From positions 3,470,501-3,534,500 of the forward strand of contig NZ_JAVTTP010000001.1 of the NCBI RefSeq assembly GCF_032248455.1: DNA of 64,000 nt. Reading direction: 5' to 3'. This DNA is from Pricia mediterranea (GTDB taxonomy: Bacteria > Bacteroidota > Bacteroidia > Flavobacteriales > Flavobacteriaceae). Under the pieces are notes generated by a model, which searched no databases, was not told the origin of the DNA, and saw only the letters and a program-made list of their open reading frames with translations. The translations under genes and the position numbers were made by a program. Positions 37,017-46,367 of this stretch are shown here, one piece after another (position 1 is the stretch's first letter; each line of letters starts with the position of its first letter).

Positions 37017-39791
37017 ATGGACGCCAATTCTTTTAAAAGCACCCTGAGAGTACAGGGTCGCGATACGAACATCATCAGCCTTGAGAAGGTTGCGGAAAAA
37101 CATCCACAGGTAAAAAAACTACCGTTTTCCATCCGTATTCTTCTGGAAAACGCTTTGCGTAACCATGACGGGTTTTTGGTCACGGACGACCATATTGAAA
37201 ATCTGATCAATTGGGATCCAAAGGGAAGTGAAGCCTCCGTACCTTATAAACCGGCACGGGTGCTGATGCAGGATTTTACGGGGGTGCCTGCCGTGGTCGA
37301 TATCGCGGCCATTCGTTCAGAGGCCATCCGAAAGGGAAAGGATGGGGCAAAGATCAATCCTAAAGTGCCCGTGGACCTGGTCATCGATCATTCCGTTCAG
37401 GTCGATTTTTTTGGTACCGATTATGCGTACAGAAAGAATGTGGAGTACGAATATAAACGTAACGGAGAGCGCTACGAGCTGCTAAAGTGGGCTCAGAACG
37501 CCTTTGACGATTTTACGGTAGTTCCCCCGGGAATGGGTATCTGCCACCAGGTGAATCTCGAATACTTGGCGAAGGGCGTTATGGAGCGCGACGGATGGGC
37601 CTATCCCGATACCTTGGTGGGCACCGATTCACATACCCCCATGGTCAACGGTATCGGAGTGGTAGGCTGGGGCGTCGGGGGCATCGAGGCCGAGGCCGCC
37701 CTGCTGGGACAACCAATTTATTTCTCCACCCCGAAGGTTATCGGTCTGCAATTGAAGGGAAAATTGTCCGAAGGTATTACCGCTACGGATATGGTACTCG
37801 AAATCACGAACCGCCTCCGCAAGTATGGGGTAGTCGGTGATTTTGTGGAAGTTTTCGGGGATGGGCTGGATCATTTGTCCGTTCCCGACCGGGCCACTAT
37901 CGCGAATATGTCCCCCGAATTTGGGTGTACCATCACCTATTTTCCGATCGATGACCAGACCTTGCATTATATGGAGAAGACCAATCGCGAGCAGGCCCAG
38001 GTCGATTTGGTGGAAACGTACTGCAAGAAGAACCTGTTATGGCGAACAGGGAAAGAGAAAATGGAATACTCAGATGTGGTTACCGTTGACCTGTCCGTCT
38101 TGGAACCCTCGGTCGCGGGCCCCAAACGACCGCAGGATAAAATTCGGGCCGTAGATCTGAAAGACCGGTTCGGAAGCCTTTTGAAGGAAATCCACGGTCG
38201 CGATTACGTGCCCTTGGAAGAACGCGAGACCTGGTACGCCGAAGGTGGTTCGGGCACCCGTTTCAACAAACAGTTTCGCGACCAGAAGGTGGCGGACGAT
38301 GTCGAGGTACTGCAAGAAGAGGGAGACCCCCTGCACTCAGTACGTATCAGTCAAGGGAATCAGGAATATGCCCTGAGCGACGGCTCCATCGTGGTTGCCG
38401 CTATTACCTCCTGTACCAATACCTCGAACCCTTCAGTGATGTTGGGCGCGGGACTGGTGGCACAAAAGGCCGTGGAAAAAGGTATTGATGTCAAACCTTG
38501 GGTGAAGACGTCGCTGGCTCCGGGGTCGAAGGTGGTGACCAATTACTTGAGGCGCGCCGGGCTCCTGGAATACCTTGAGGCCCTACGGTTCCACGTGGTC
38601 GGCTACGGCTGTACCACCTGCATCGGAAATTCAGGTCCCCTGCCCCCACATATCGAAAAGGCTATCGACGACTATGATTTGGTAGCCGCCTCGGTACTCA
38701 GCGGTAACCGTAATTTTGAGGCGCGTATCCATCCCAAGATACAGATGAACTTTTTGGCTTCGCCCATGTTGGTGGTGGCCTACGCCATTGCGGGAAGAGT
38801 GGATATTAATTTGATGGAAGATCCGCTGGCGCATGATGCCAATGGGAGGGAAGTTTTTCTAAGGGATATTTGGCCGTCCCAACAAGAAATCCAAAGGGCT
38901 ATTGAGAGCGCTACCACAAAGGACGATTATGCCCACGAGTATAGTGTGATATTCGATGGGGAGGAACAATGGCAAAATCTGCCGGCCCCAACGGGATTGG
39001 ATTATGACTGGAAGGATGATTCCACCTACATCAAGGAAATCCCCTTCTTTAAGGATATCAGCGAAACCCCGGAACCCCTTCGAAATATAAAGGACGCCAG
39101 GGTGCTGGTCAAGCTGGGCGATTCAGTGACGACCGATCATATTTCCCCCGCAGGATCTTTTTCCGAATCCAGCGCCGCAGGTCAGTATTTGAAATCCAAG
39201 GGTATCGAGCGTCAGATGTTCAACTCCTACGGTTCACGGCGGGGCAACCATGAAGTGATGATGCGCGGTACCTTTGCCAATGTATTCATTAGAAATGAGA
39301 TTGCATCGAAGCAGGGCGGCTATACGACCTATTTTCCCGAGGACCGGGAAATGCACGTGTACGATGCCGCGATGAAGTATCAAGAGAACAAGACGCCTTT
39401 GATCGTATTGGCAGGCAGCGAGTACGGTTCGGGGTCGTCCCGGGACTGGGCCGCCAAAGGCACCGACCTATTGGGCGTGAAAGTGGTCATTGCCAGTTCG
39501 TACGAACGTATCCACCGGTCCAACTTGGTGGGCATGGGCGTTTTACCGTTGAAATTCCAACAAGGAGAAGATGCTAACAGCCTAGGCTTGACCGGTCGAG
39601 AAACTTTCTCGATTTCGGGAATCGAGGAGGGATTGGAGCCCCGCAAGGAGCTGCAGGTGACCGCTAAAAAAGAAGACGGCTCCAAAATTCAGTTTACAGC
39701 GACAGCACGGCTGGATTCCGATATTGAAAGGGAGTACATAAAACACGGCGGCATTTTACAGTATGTATTGAGACAGTTTTTAGAGGAATAG
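37017..39791 (+). CDS. acnA: aconitate hydratase AcnA, 924-residue IRP1-like type
   Basis: 924 residues. Iron-sulfur cysteines occur in SCTNTSN and GYGCTTCIGNSGPL; the swivel domain has SVTTDHISPAGS and GSEYGSGSSRDWAAKG. The length and motifs place it with AcnA/IRP1 enzymes, which are more stable under oxidative or iron stress than other aconitases. It is separate from the 755-residue enzyme at 16244, so the cell has two aconitases of different subfamilies. Its place among universal stress proteins, Dps and catalase suggests stress use, which is an inference. Confidence 0.95.
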   Translation: MDANSFKSTLRVQGRDTNIISLEKVAEKHPQVKKLPFSIRILLENALRNHDGFLVTDDHIENLINWDPKGSEASVPYKPARVLMQDFTGVPAVVDIAAIRSEAIRKGKDGAKINPKVPVDLVIDHSVQVDFFGTDYAYRKNVEYEYKRNGERYELLKWAQNAFDDFTVVPPGMGICHQVNLEYLAKGVMERDGWAYPDTLVGTDSHTPMVNGIGVVGWGVGGIEAEAALLGQPIYFSTPKVIGLQLKGKLSEGITATDMVLEITNRLRKYGVVGDFVEVFGDGLDHLSVPDRATIANMSPEFGCTITYFPIDDQTLHYMEKTNREQAQVDLVETYCKKNLLWRTGKEKMEYSDVVTVDLSVLEPSVAGPKRPQDKIRAVDLKDRFGSLLKEIHGRDYVPLEERETWYAEGGSGTRFNKQFRDQKVADDVEVLQEEGDPLHSVRISQGNQEYALSDGSIVVAAITSCTNTSNPSVMLGAGLVAQKAVEKGIDVKPWVKTSLAPGSKVVTNYLRRAGLLEYLEALRFHVVGYGCTTCIGNSGPLPPHIEKAIDDYDLVAASVLSGNRNFEARIHPKIQMNFLASPMLVVAYAIAGRVDINLMEDPLAHDANGREVFLRDIWPSQQEIQRAIESATTKDDYAHEYSVIFDGEEQWQNLPAPTGLDYDWKDDSTYIKEIPFFKDISETPEPLRNIKDARVLVKLGDSVTTDHISPAGSFSESSAAGQYLKSKGIERQMFNSYGSRRGNHEVMMRGTFANVFIRNEIASKQGGYTTYFPEDREMHVYDAAMKYQENKTPLIVLAGSEYGSGSSRDWAAKGTDLLGVKVVIASSYERIHRSNLVGMGVLPLKFQQGEDANSLGLTGRETFSISGIEEGLEPRKELQVTAKKEDGSKIQFTATARLDSDIEREYIKHGGILQYVLRQFLEE

Positions 39792-40069
39792 GGGAGAGGA
39801 AGTCCGCTGGGCGACCCCACTTTGGTCGGAATTGATTTTTTTGAAATTTTCCTATGATTTGTCATTGCCCATCCAGGTAACGCAAATTTCCGGCAAAATG
39901 ACGGGTAGAGTACTGCGGTTGCCTGCTCGACCATGCCATTCAGGCGGTCGCTCAGCACAGGCAAACTATCGAGACCTACCCGTTGCTCAAAAAGGTTTCA
40001 TTGTATGTACTTATCTACAGACGTTTAGTTTGTTTTTCTATTTTCGAATATTGTAAAAATGTAGCAACT

Positions 40070-40454
40070 ATGTACAGAACTAGTAGAAATACGGGAGTGA
40101 TAGCCACGTCGAATAGACAGATTACCCTATTTTACGATTCCCATTCCCGGAAGGCGACAGGTATTGGCCTATTCCCTATCATTGGGATTTCCTATTAAAA
40201 CCATCAACATCCTAAAAACGCCATTGACCGGTACCCAAATTGCGGAACTCGCATCTCGCTTGAAGATAAAGATTAAGGAACTGGTCGATCCAGAATATTT
40301 TGCATACACCAAAAGACTTGCGGATAAGGATTTTTCTTCTGAAGATTGGATAACTATGATTCAAAACCATCCTCAGATTATGAAACAACCGATAGCTTTG
40401 CGCGGCAACCGTGCCATTATAGTGGAAACGCCGACGGATATCATTCGGATTTAA
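40070..40454 (+). pseudogene. frameshifted ArsC/Spx-like thioredoxin-fold gene
   Basis: Two overlapping frames together make one ArsC-like protein of about 128 residues. Frame 2 gives the N-terminus from ATG 40070 (... SNRQITLFYDSHS), which then goes out of frame and stops at 40198. Frame 0 carries on with RRQVLAYSLSLGFPIKTINI ... TGTQIAELASRLKI ... HPQIMKQPIALRGNRAIIV, the typical C-terminal half. One extra C in the CCC run at 40146-40148 would explain it. The catalytic Cys of arsenate reductases is not present. It lies between acnA and mgtE. Confidence 0.6.
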
Positions 40455-40619
40455 ATACATTGTTCTACTTCTTACGTTTTGTAAACCATCCTTTAAAAAC
40501 GGAAATTCGAGTTCCCGTGACGAACGGATTTCTTTTTGTATATCAAGTTGTGAAAATACCATGGACACTGACCAAGCCCTAGAGTTCCAGTCAACCTACA
40601 AATCATAGAAAAGCCCTGT

Positions 40620-41960
40620 ATGATCGAAACAAAAACGAATTTAATAGAACTTGTTGGGAATAGGGACTTTAGATTGGCCAAGATTGGGTTAAACGGATTG
40701 GAGGCCAACGACGCGGTTCGCGTCTTGCAGGAGGCCCCAGATCGGGAAAAGATTATTCTTTTCCGGCTGCTCAGCAGAGCGCGGGCAAAAAAAGTGTTCA
40801 AACTGCTTTCTCATTCCGATCAGCTGACGATTGTCGGGGCCTTGGGCGAAAGACCCCGAAAAGTAGCGAACCTGCTTAACGATATCGAGCCGGACGACCG
40901 GACCACCTTCCTTAAAAACTTACCGGAGAATGTCGCCTTGCCCTTGATTCAACTGTTATCTCCCGAAGAACGGAAGATCACTAACCAGCTTTTAAGTTAT
41001 CCCGAGGATAGTGTCGGCCGACTGATGACCCCCGAATTCGTGGCAATCAAACCCACTTTTTCGGTGGAGACTTCCTTCGAATATATTCGGCATTATGGTA
41101 GGAATTCGGAGACCTTGAACGTCATTTTTATCGTGGACGGGGAAGGTAAAATGATCGATGACATCGGGATAGGGGAATTGCTTCTAGCCGCTCCGGGACA
41201 GCGGGTGCAAGAGCTTATGGACCATCGCTTTATCGCCCTCAAAGCAATAGACGACCAAGAAATCGCAGTACAGCTCTTTAAGAAGTACGATAGGGTGGCG
41301 TTACCGGTCGTCAGTGCCGATGGGGTCCTATTGGGAATTGTTACGGTCGATGACATAATGGATGTCGACGAAATAGAGTCCACCGAAGATTTTCACAAAT
41401 TCGGGTCGATAAAGAGTGCTATAGCCGATCCCATCAGGGCAAAGGTGTTCGATCTGTACAAAAATAGGGTGGTGTGGCTGTTCCTGTTGGTCTTTATGAA
41501 TGTCTTTTCAGGAGCGGCCATGTCCACTTTCGAGGACGTCATCCAATCCTTCGTGCCCTTAGTCTTCTTTTTGCCCCTTTTGATCGATAGTGGTGGGAAC
41601 GCCGGTTCCCAGTCGGCTACTTTGATGATCCGATATCTAGCGGTAGGGGGCGTACAACTGGGGGATTGGCATAAACTGGTGGGCAAGGAATTTCTCGTCT
41701 CCTTTCTTTTAGGGGTCACCATGGCAATTGGGGTTGCAGCAATAGCTAGCTTCAGGGCCCCGGAAATAGTGGCCGTTGTCGGGCTTTCCATGATCGTAAC
41801 TGTATTCATTGGCAGTTTGATCGGACTTCTGCTGCCCTTTATCTTTACGCGGTTAAGATTAGATCCGGCGACCGCCAGTGCCCCATTGGTGACCTCTTTA
41901 TCGGACATTTGCGGCGTGGTAGTCTATTTTTCGATCGCCTCTTGGTTCTTCGGCTCTTAG
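40620..41960 (+). CDS. mgtE: magnesium transporter MgtE
   Basis: 446 residues. The order is standard: N-terminal superhelical MgtE_N domain (about 20-125), two CBS domains (about 130-250), a connecting helix, then five membrane helices. The pore signature PLLIDSGGNAGSQSATLMIR and the DPATASAPLVTSLSD motif in the last helices are present. CBS and N domains close the pore when cytoplasmic Mg2+ is high. MgtE is usually enough on its own; nothing here suggests a partner. Confidence 0.95.
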   Translation: MIETKTNLIELVGNRDFRLAKIGLNGLEANDAVRVLQEAPDREKIILFRLLSRARAKKVFKLLSHSDQLTIVGALGERPRKVANLLNDIEPDDRTTFLKNLPENVALPLIQLLSPEERKITNQLLSYPEDSVGRLMTPEFVAIKPTFSVETSFEYIRHYGRNSETLNVIFIVDGEGKMIDDIGIGELLLAAPGQRVQELMDHRFIALKAIDDQEIAVQLFKKYDRVALPVVSADGVLLGIVTVDDIMDVDEIESTEDFHKFGSIKSAIADPIRAKVFDLYKNRVVWLFLLVFMNVFSGAAMSTFEDVIQSFVPLVFFLPLLIDSGGNAGSQSATLMIRYLAVGGVQLGDWHKLVGKEFLVSFLLGVTMAIGVAAIASFRAPEIVAVVGLSMIVTVFIGSLIGLLLPFIFTRLRLDPATASAPLVTSLSDICGVVVYFSIASWFFGS

Positions 41961-42111
41961 AAGAACGGTCGGCAAAAGTGAAATCATTAGAATTTCCCGA
42001 TGCCTGCGACTAATTTTGCCTTGACATCACACGAAGTGCTTTAGTGCAACTCGTTTTGGAATTTAAAAAATAGTTCACGGAGTAGTAATTAGCTGAAGTA
42101 GGCAGTTTCCC

Positions 42112-42202
42112 GCTTACTGGGCACTGCAGCTGCCGACCGAGAAGTGTTGTGCGCTGGAATGAATTTCATTAGTCACTTAAAATAACCACGGTACTTTGGT
42201 CC
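42112..42202. repeat. diverged non-coding repeat, copy B
   Basis: Counterpart of copy A at 34773-34841: GCTTAC-TGGGCACTG, then an insert of about 20 bases, then TGTGCGCTGGAATGAATTTC and the TTAAAA ... GGTACTTTGGTCC tail. It sits just after the 3' end of the SMR exporter gene (minus strand). Confidence 0.5.
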
Positions 42203-42220
42203 ACAAAGGTTTAGTCCCTG

Positions 42221-42568
42221 CTAGGCGCTACTACTTACCGTCTGCAATCCGATTACGGAGATGATCAGGGTGGTCAAAAAGAACATCCGCCAAAAAGTTA
42301 CGGGCTCTTTAAATAGCAAAATGCCCGCGATGACCGTTCCAATGGCCCCGATAGCGCCCCATACCGCATAGGCCGTACCCACGGGAATGGCCGTCTCTCC
42401 GCCCATGGCCTTGAATAGCAGGTACATGCTAATGCTCACACAAACTATAAAAGATAGCAGCCACAGCCACATTTCCTTGCCCGACGTGTGTTGTGCTTTT
42501 CCCAAACTGATGGCGAAACCTGTTTCAAACAGGCCTCCGACGACCAATAGTATCCAATTGATGTTCAT
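42221..42568 (-). CDS. SMR-family exporter, SugE/Gdx-like
   Basis: About 115 residues from ATG 42568 (MNINWILLVVGGLFETGFAISLGKA); a longer frame from 42622 would run back to the dps stop. Four membrane helices, the essential Glu in helix 1 (GLFE), and the GTAYAVWxxIGAIGT motif in helix 3. These fit the guanidinium-exporter-type (Gdx/SugE) or quaternary-ammonium EmrE-type branch. The GLFE plus AYAVW pattern favours Gdx. No guanidine riboswitch is visible upstream; it is 54 bases after dps and probably in one operon with it. Confidence 0.85.
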   Translation of the reverse strand: MNINWILLVVGGLFETGFAISLGKAQHTSGKEMWLWLLSFIVCVSISMYLLFKAMGGETAIPVGTAYAVWGAIGAIGTVIAGILLFKEPVTFWRMFFLTTLIISVIGLQTVSSSA

Positions 42569-42622
42569 GGATTCTGCATAAAAACATGGAGACAGGGTAC
42601 GCCCTGCCTCCAATTCCGACAC

Positions 42623-43090
42623 TTATCTCAAATACGAGTGCAGCATCCACAAAGTTTTCTCCGTTTCGGAAATGTAGTCGCTCATTAGGCTTACCGTACC
42701 TTCATCGGTCGCATCGGCTGCCAGAGCGAGAATACCGCGCTCTTTTCTTACCAAGGTCCTAAAATTGTCAATGACCACCTCGACGCCCTGCGGCCCGTCG
42801 GTAACATTCTTTTCTTCCTTCACTTCGGCAGCTTTTAGATAATCGGTGTACGTGTGTAAGGGTTCCCCTTCCAAGGTCAGCACCCGCTCCGCGATTTCAT
42901 CGATTTTTACAAAGGCATCCTTATAGAATTCCTCGAATTTCTCGTGCAGTTCAAAGAACTCCTTGCCCTTGATATTCCAATGCAGGCCTCTCAGGTTTTG
43001 ATAGAATATTTCGTAATCCGCTAATAAGTTATTGAGGTGTTCAACTAATTGCTCGGCTTTCTTTTGATCTATTCCTACTAAATTTTCCAT
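42623..43090 (-). CDS. dps: Dps-family DNA-binding ferritin
   Basis: 155 residues. Ferroxidase ligands can be seen: H37 in LHWNIKG, H49 in ELHEKF, then D64 and E68 in IDEIAER. Dps dodecamers store iron with H2O2 and protect DNA. The -7 box TATATTTG lies on the minus strand at 43118-43111, about 20 bases before the ATG; a TTG at -33 is not seen. It is followed by the SMR exporter. Confidence 0.93.
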   Translation of the reverse strand: MENLVGIDQKKAEQLVEHLNNLLADYEIFYQNLRGLHWNIKGKEFFELHEKFEEFYKDAFVKIDEIAERVLTLEGEPLHTYTDYLKAAEVKEEKNVTDGPQGVEVVIDNFRTLVRKERGILALAADATDEGTVSLMSDYISETEKTLWMLHSYLR

Positions 43091-43110
43091 TTATGTATGA
43101 TGTTTTGAGT

Positions 43111-43118
43111 CAAATATA
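43111..43118 (-). promoter_or_regulatory. -7 element of dps
   Basis: TATATTTG on the minus strand. Upstream in place of the -33 TTG is GTTCTG, so it may need an activator. Confidence 0.5.
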
Positions 43119-43169
43119 GGCTTCTTTTAGCTTACAGAACATGATAAGTATCAGTCGCATCGGAAAAAA

Positions 43170-43976
43170 CTACCTGAGCATTGGCAAAACCAATAAGGGA
43201 ACTTCGGCCTGAAAGATCATTTTCCGGACTACGGGTTCGCGAAATAATTTTTTAAAGTACCCGTGTTTGGTCTTCAATAAGGCGACCAAACCTATCATAG
43301 GGTTTTCACGTACGTAGTTCCGCAAAGATTCCGCGATGGTGTCTTCCATCGGTACCTCTTTCAATCTCGGGGCCAAGTGTTGTAAATGAACGACGAGGTT
43401 TTCTTTGTTTTGTAGCTGTTCATCGCTCAAGTTCTTTTCAGCTTTAATGTGCACGATGTTCAAGTTGGCATTGCATAATTCTGATAGCATCACCAGTGGT
43501 TGGAGCTGTTCTTTATTAAAGGCATATTTAAAATCGGTGGCGAACGCAACTTCGAGGGGCAGATGCGCGGGGAATCCATCGGGAACGGCAATGACGGGGC
43601 AGGTGGCGAGATGTTTCAGTACATCGGTCGTGTTCCCGCCTATCAACATCTGGCGAACCGCCGAAGAGCCCCGGGTACCCATAAAAACGAAATCAATTTC
43701 CTTGTCGATGACTGTTTTGTTGACCAAGTTGATTACTGAATCCGTTTCAAAAACTGATTTGAAACTGTGGTTTGTATTTTTTTTGGATTGGAGGTCCTCT
43801 ACCAACTGTTTAAGCTGTTTTTTTGTCGTCGTCTTATTTCCTACTGCCGTGGGTACGCCATGGTAGGCATGCAGGATATAGACCGTACATTCCTTACCTT
43901 CTATAAGACCAAGCGCATAATCAATGGCTTTTTGGGCATTTTCGGAAAAATCCGTGGGGATTAATATTCTTTTCAT
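43170..43976 (-). CDS. universal stress protein, two Usp domains
   Basis: 268 residues. The first domain begins MKRILIPTDFSENAQKAIDYALGLI and has the ATP-loop GTRGSSAVRQMLIGGNTTDVL; the second is diverged. It is a paralogue of the Usp at 35777. On the minus strand a -7 box TATCTTTG (44037-44030) and a leader hairpin AGGGC/GCCCT (44001-44019) precede it. It lies 79 bases before dps on the same strand, though dps has its own promoter element. Confidence 0.88.
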   Translation of the reverse strand: MKRILIPTDFSENAQKAIDYALGLIEGKECTVYILHAYHGVPTAVGNKTTTKKQLKQLVEDLQSKKNTNHSFKSVFETDSVINLVNKTVIDKEIDFVFMGTRGSSAVRQMLIGGNTTDVLKHLATCPVIAVPDGFPAHLPLEVAFATDFKYAFNKEQLQPLVMLSELCNANLNIVHIKAEKNLSDEQLQNKENLVVHLQHLAPRLKEVPMEDTIAESLRNYVRENPMIGLVALLKTKHGYFKKLFREPVVRKMIFQAEVPLLVLPMLR

Positions 43977-44202
43977 GCTTTGAGTTTTAGTCTATTGTCT
44001 AGGGCAATGCGAAAGCCCTGTTCTGTAGTCAAAGATAAACGCGGGAAACCAGATTCGATATGATAAAGGTCATTTGTTATCCCTGTAGAAAAAACAAACT
44101 TGCGGCCCGGATCATGAGTCCGGTACGGCCACCCCATAAAAAAAGGTAGTATCTTGCTTGCGGTGGCGTAAATGGAAAAGCTCCACCTATTAGAATTGCG
44201 CT

Positions 44203-44514
44203 ATGGCGAAGAAAACCTATCGCAGATGTCCCGAATGCGGCCATCTGAACTTGAACAGGGATTATTGTGAAAATTGTGGTGAACTGATCAATACCAACCT
44301 AAAACGTAAGCGTGAGGGCGAGGAGCGTACGCAGCAAAAAGAAAAGGAAAGAGACGAAGAAAAACCCAATGCCGTAACCCAGTATTTTAAAAAGTTGATC
44401 CGACATCCCAATCCGATTATTCGATATCCTGCGAAAGTTTTCTATTCCGTCTGGGCCGTGGTGATGGCAATCGGGGCTTTTTTGGCGTTTATTTTCAGCT
44501 ATTTGGCATTTTAG
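44203..44514 (+). CDS. small zinc-ribbon membrane protein
   Basis: 103 residues. A four-Cys zinc ribbon at the N-terminus (CPECGH-x8-CENCGE), a highly charged linker (KRKREGEERTQQKEKERDEEK) and one C-terminal membrane helix (VWAVVMAIGAFLAFIFSYLAF). The arrangement puts the zinc ribbon in the cytoplasm. Function is unknown. Its stop is three bases from the next start, so the two are cotranscribed. Confidence 0.75.
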   Translation: MAKKTYRRCPECGHLNLNRDYCENCGELINTNLKRKREGEERTQQKEKERDEEKPNAVTQYFKKLIRHPNPIIRYPAKVFYSVWAVVMAIGAFLAFIFSYLAF

Positions 44515-44517
44515 ACT

Positions 44518-44916
44518 ATGGAACGAAAAATGTCGACAAACGAACCTTACGTGCTGAAATCGTCCCATTTTTATTTGATCGGATTTTGCTTGCTCGCCGG
44601 CTGTATCTATACGGCGCAGCGAATGGGACTGCCTCTGCCTTGGTGGATTAACAACCATGTCAACGACTTTCTGTGCATGCCCATTGTCCTTTTTATATGT
44701 CAATACAGTGTTCGCAAACTGAAGGCCGAACCTGCTATTCAGCTCTCATTACCCCTGATTTTATGCGTTACCTTGTACTACGCCCTCTTTTTCGAATATT
44801 ATTTGCCCAAGGTAAATCCGCGCTACACCGCCGATTTTTGGGATGTGGTGCTTTATTTTTTAGGCGCGTTGTTTTTTTATAGGATGGAAAAAGTCAAAGT
44901 AGCTTACACGTTCTGA
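44518..44916 (+). CDS. small integral membrane protein
   Basis: 132 residues with four predicted membrane helices (SSHFYLIGFCLLAGCIYTA, FLCMPIVLFICQYSV, LSLPLILCVTLYYALFF, DVVLYFLGALFFY). Similar flavobacterial proteins are often labelled magnesium citrate secondary transporter, but that name rests on weak evidence and I do not adopt it. A second ATG four codons in (44530) is a possible start. Confidence 0.65.
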   Translation: MERKMSTNEPYVLKSSHFYLIGFCLLAGCIYTAQRMGLPLPWWINNHVNDFLCMPIVLFICQYSVRKLKAEPAIQLSLPLILCVTLYYALFFEYYLPKVNPRYTADFWDVVLYFLGALFFYRMEKVKVAYTF

Positions 44917-44939
44917 GCATTGAAAATCATTACGGTTTT

Positions 44940-46367
44940 CTATTTCCTATAGTCCAATGCAGGTGTTCTATCTCCTAATAAGGGGATGTATTCAAAATCA
45001 TCGCCCCGCGCCTGTAAAAACTCCTCCTTGGCCTCTTCAATGGTTTTCGGTTTTTCAAAGAGGTCCATTGCCGTAAGCGCAAGGGTTTTGGCCGCTACCA
45101 TCATCCCTTTTTTCCCGATACTGGTTCCCCCGGCAGCCACGGCCTGCCAGCTATGGGCGGCGGTACCAGGAACCCAGGTGGCGGTGGAGAAGCCGGCGGT
45201 GGGAACGGTGTAGCTGACATCACCTACGTCGGTAGAGGCCGTGGCCTTGGCTTCCGCCTTAAATTCCTGCACGTCTCGCGCCACTTGATAGTCTATGTTG
45301 TCGGTACCTAGGGATTCCGCCATTCGATCTGCAAAAGCCCGCTCCTCTTGATCGTAGTCAAACCCTCCAATCTCTTTTAAGTTATTGTAGATGACCTTTT
45401 GCAGGGTAATATTAGGCAGAAGGTCGTGGGTACCCCCGATCATTTCGTAGTCAAAAGTAGTCCCCGTACCCATGGCTGCGCCTTCGGCAGCCTTTATTAT
45501 CCTATCGAAGATGTCGATGACCACGTCCCTTTTCCCGTGCCTGGCGTAATAGTAAACCTCGGCAAAATCCGGCACCACGTTGGGGGCTTTTCCGCCATCC
45601 GTAATGACGTAATGAATGCGCGCATCCTCGGGAATATGCTCCCGCATCATGTTAACCATGAAGTTCATGGCCTCGACGGCATCCAAGGCCGAGCGTCCGC
45701 GTTCCGGAGCCGAAGCGGCATGGGCCGAAATTCCGTGAAACCTGAATTTGGCGGATTTATTGGCCAAGGCCGCCCCTGCGTCGGCACTGTTCCGGGCGCC
45801 GGGATGCCAGTGGAGCACGACATCGACGTCGTCAAAAAGACCCTCCCTGACCATATAGACCTTTCCCGACCCCCCTTCTTCCGCCGGGGTACCGTAGAAT
45901 CGGATGGTACCTTCGATATCGTTTTCCTCCATCCATTGCTTGGTGGAGATGGCGGCAGCTGCGGATGCGGTGCCGAACAGATGGTGGCCACAAGCGTGCC
46001 CCGCCTGTCCGCCTGCGGATTCTTTTTTGGGCAACGCTTTTTGGGAGAGGCCGGGTAAAGCGTCATATTCCCCTAGAATCCCTATCACCGGGTAGCCGCT
46101 GCCATACTCCGCTATAAAGGCGGTGGGAATACCGGCAACGCCTTTTTCGATGGTAAAGCCTTGGTCTTTTAAGGTTTGTTGCAGCAAGTCCGCACTTTTA
46201 TCCTCCAAATAGCCCATCTCGCCCCAATCCCATATTTGCATGGCGATCTTTCCGTAGGAATCGGCATTGCGTTCTAATTGTTCCGCTGCCTCTTGTTTGG
46301 TGCTTTGCGCAAAGCTTACCGCCCCGATCAACAGGCAGAGCCAGGTGTACCTATATTTTTGAACCAT
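44940..46367 (-). CDS. M20-family amidohydrolase (AbgB-like), exported
   Basis: 475 residues with a signal peptide (YTWLCLLIGAVSFAQ). Metallopeptidase M20D features: GEYDALPG, AGHACGHHLFG, the catalytic/metal GTPAEEGGSGK and a late H in the GTAAHSWQ segment. Closest by pattern are p-aminobenzoyl-glutamate hydrolases such as AbgB. An exported form would act on N-acyl amino acids or similar amides in the periplasm. Substrate is unknown. It is monocistronic; 23 bases separate it from the convergent membrane-protein gene. Confidence 0.87.
   Translation of the reverse strand: MVQKYRYTWLCLLIGAVSFAQSTKQEAAEQLERNADSYGKIAMQIWDWGEMGYLEDKSADLLQQTLKDQGFTIEKGVAGIPTAFIAEYGSGYPVIGILGEYDALPGLSQKALPKKESAGGQAGHACGHHLFGTASAAAAISTKQWMEENDIEGTIRFYGTPAEEGGSGKVYMVREGLFDDVDVVLHWHPGARNSADAGAALANKSAKFRFHGISAHAASAPERGRSALDAVEAMNFMVNMMREHIPEDARIHYVITDGGKAPNVVPDFAEVYYYARHGKRDVVIDIFDRIIKAAEGAAMGTGTTFDYEMIGGTHDLLPNITLQKVIYNNLKEIGGFDYDQEERAFADRMAESLGTDNIDYQVARDVQEFKAEAKATASTDVGDVSYTVPTAGFSTATWVPGTAAHSWQAVAAGGTSIGKKGMMVAAKTLALTAMDLFEKPKTIEEAKEEFLQARGDDFEYIPLLGDRTPALDYRK

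Noticed and set aside
44518-44916. Annotation as magnesium citrate secondary transporter
   Set aside because: The protein is 132 residues with four helices, too small for known citrate transporters; the name cannot be supported.
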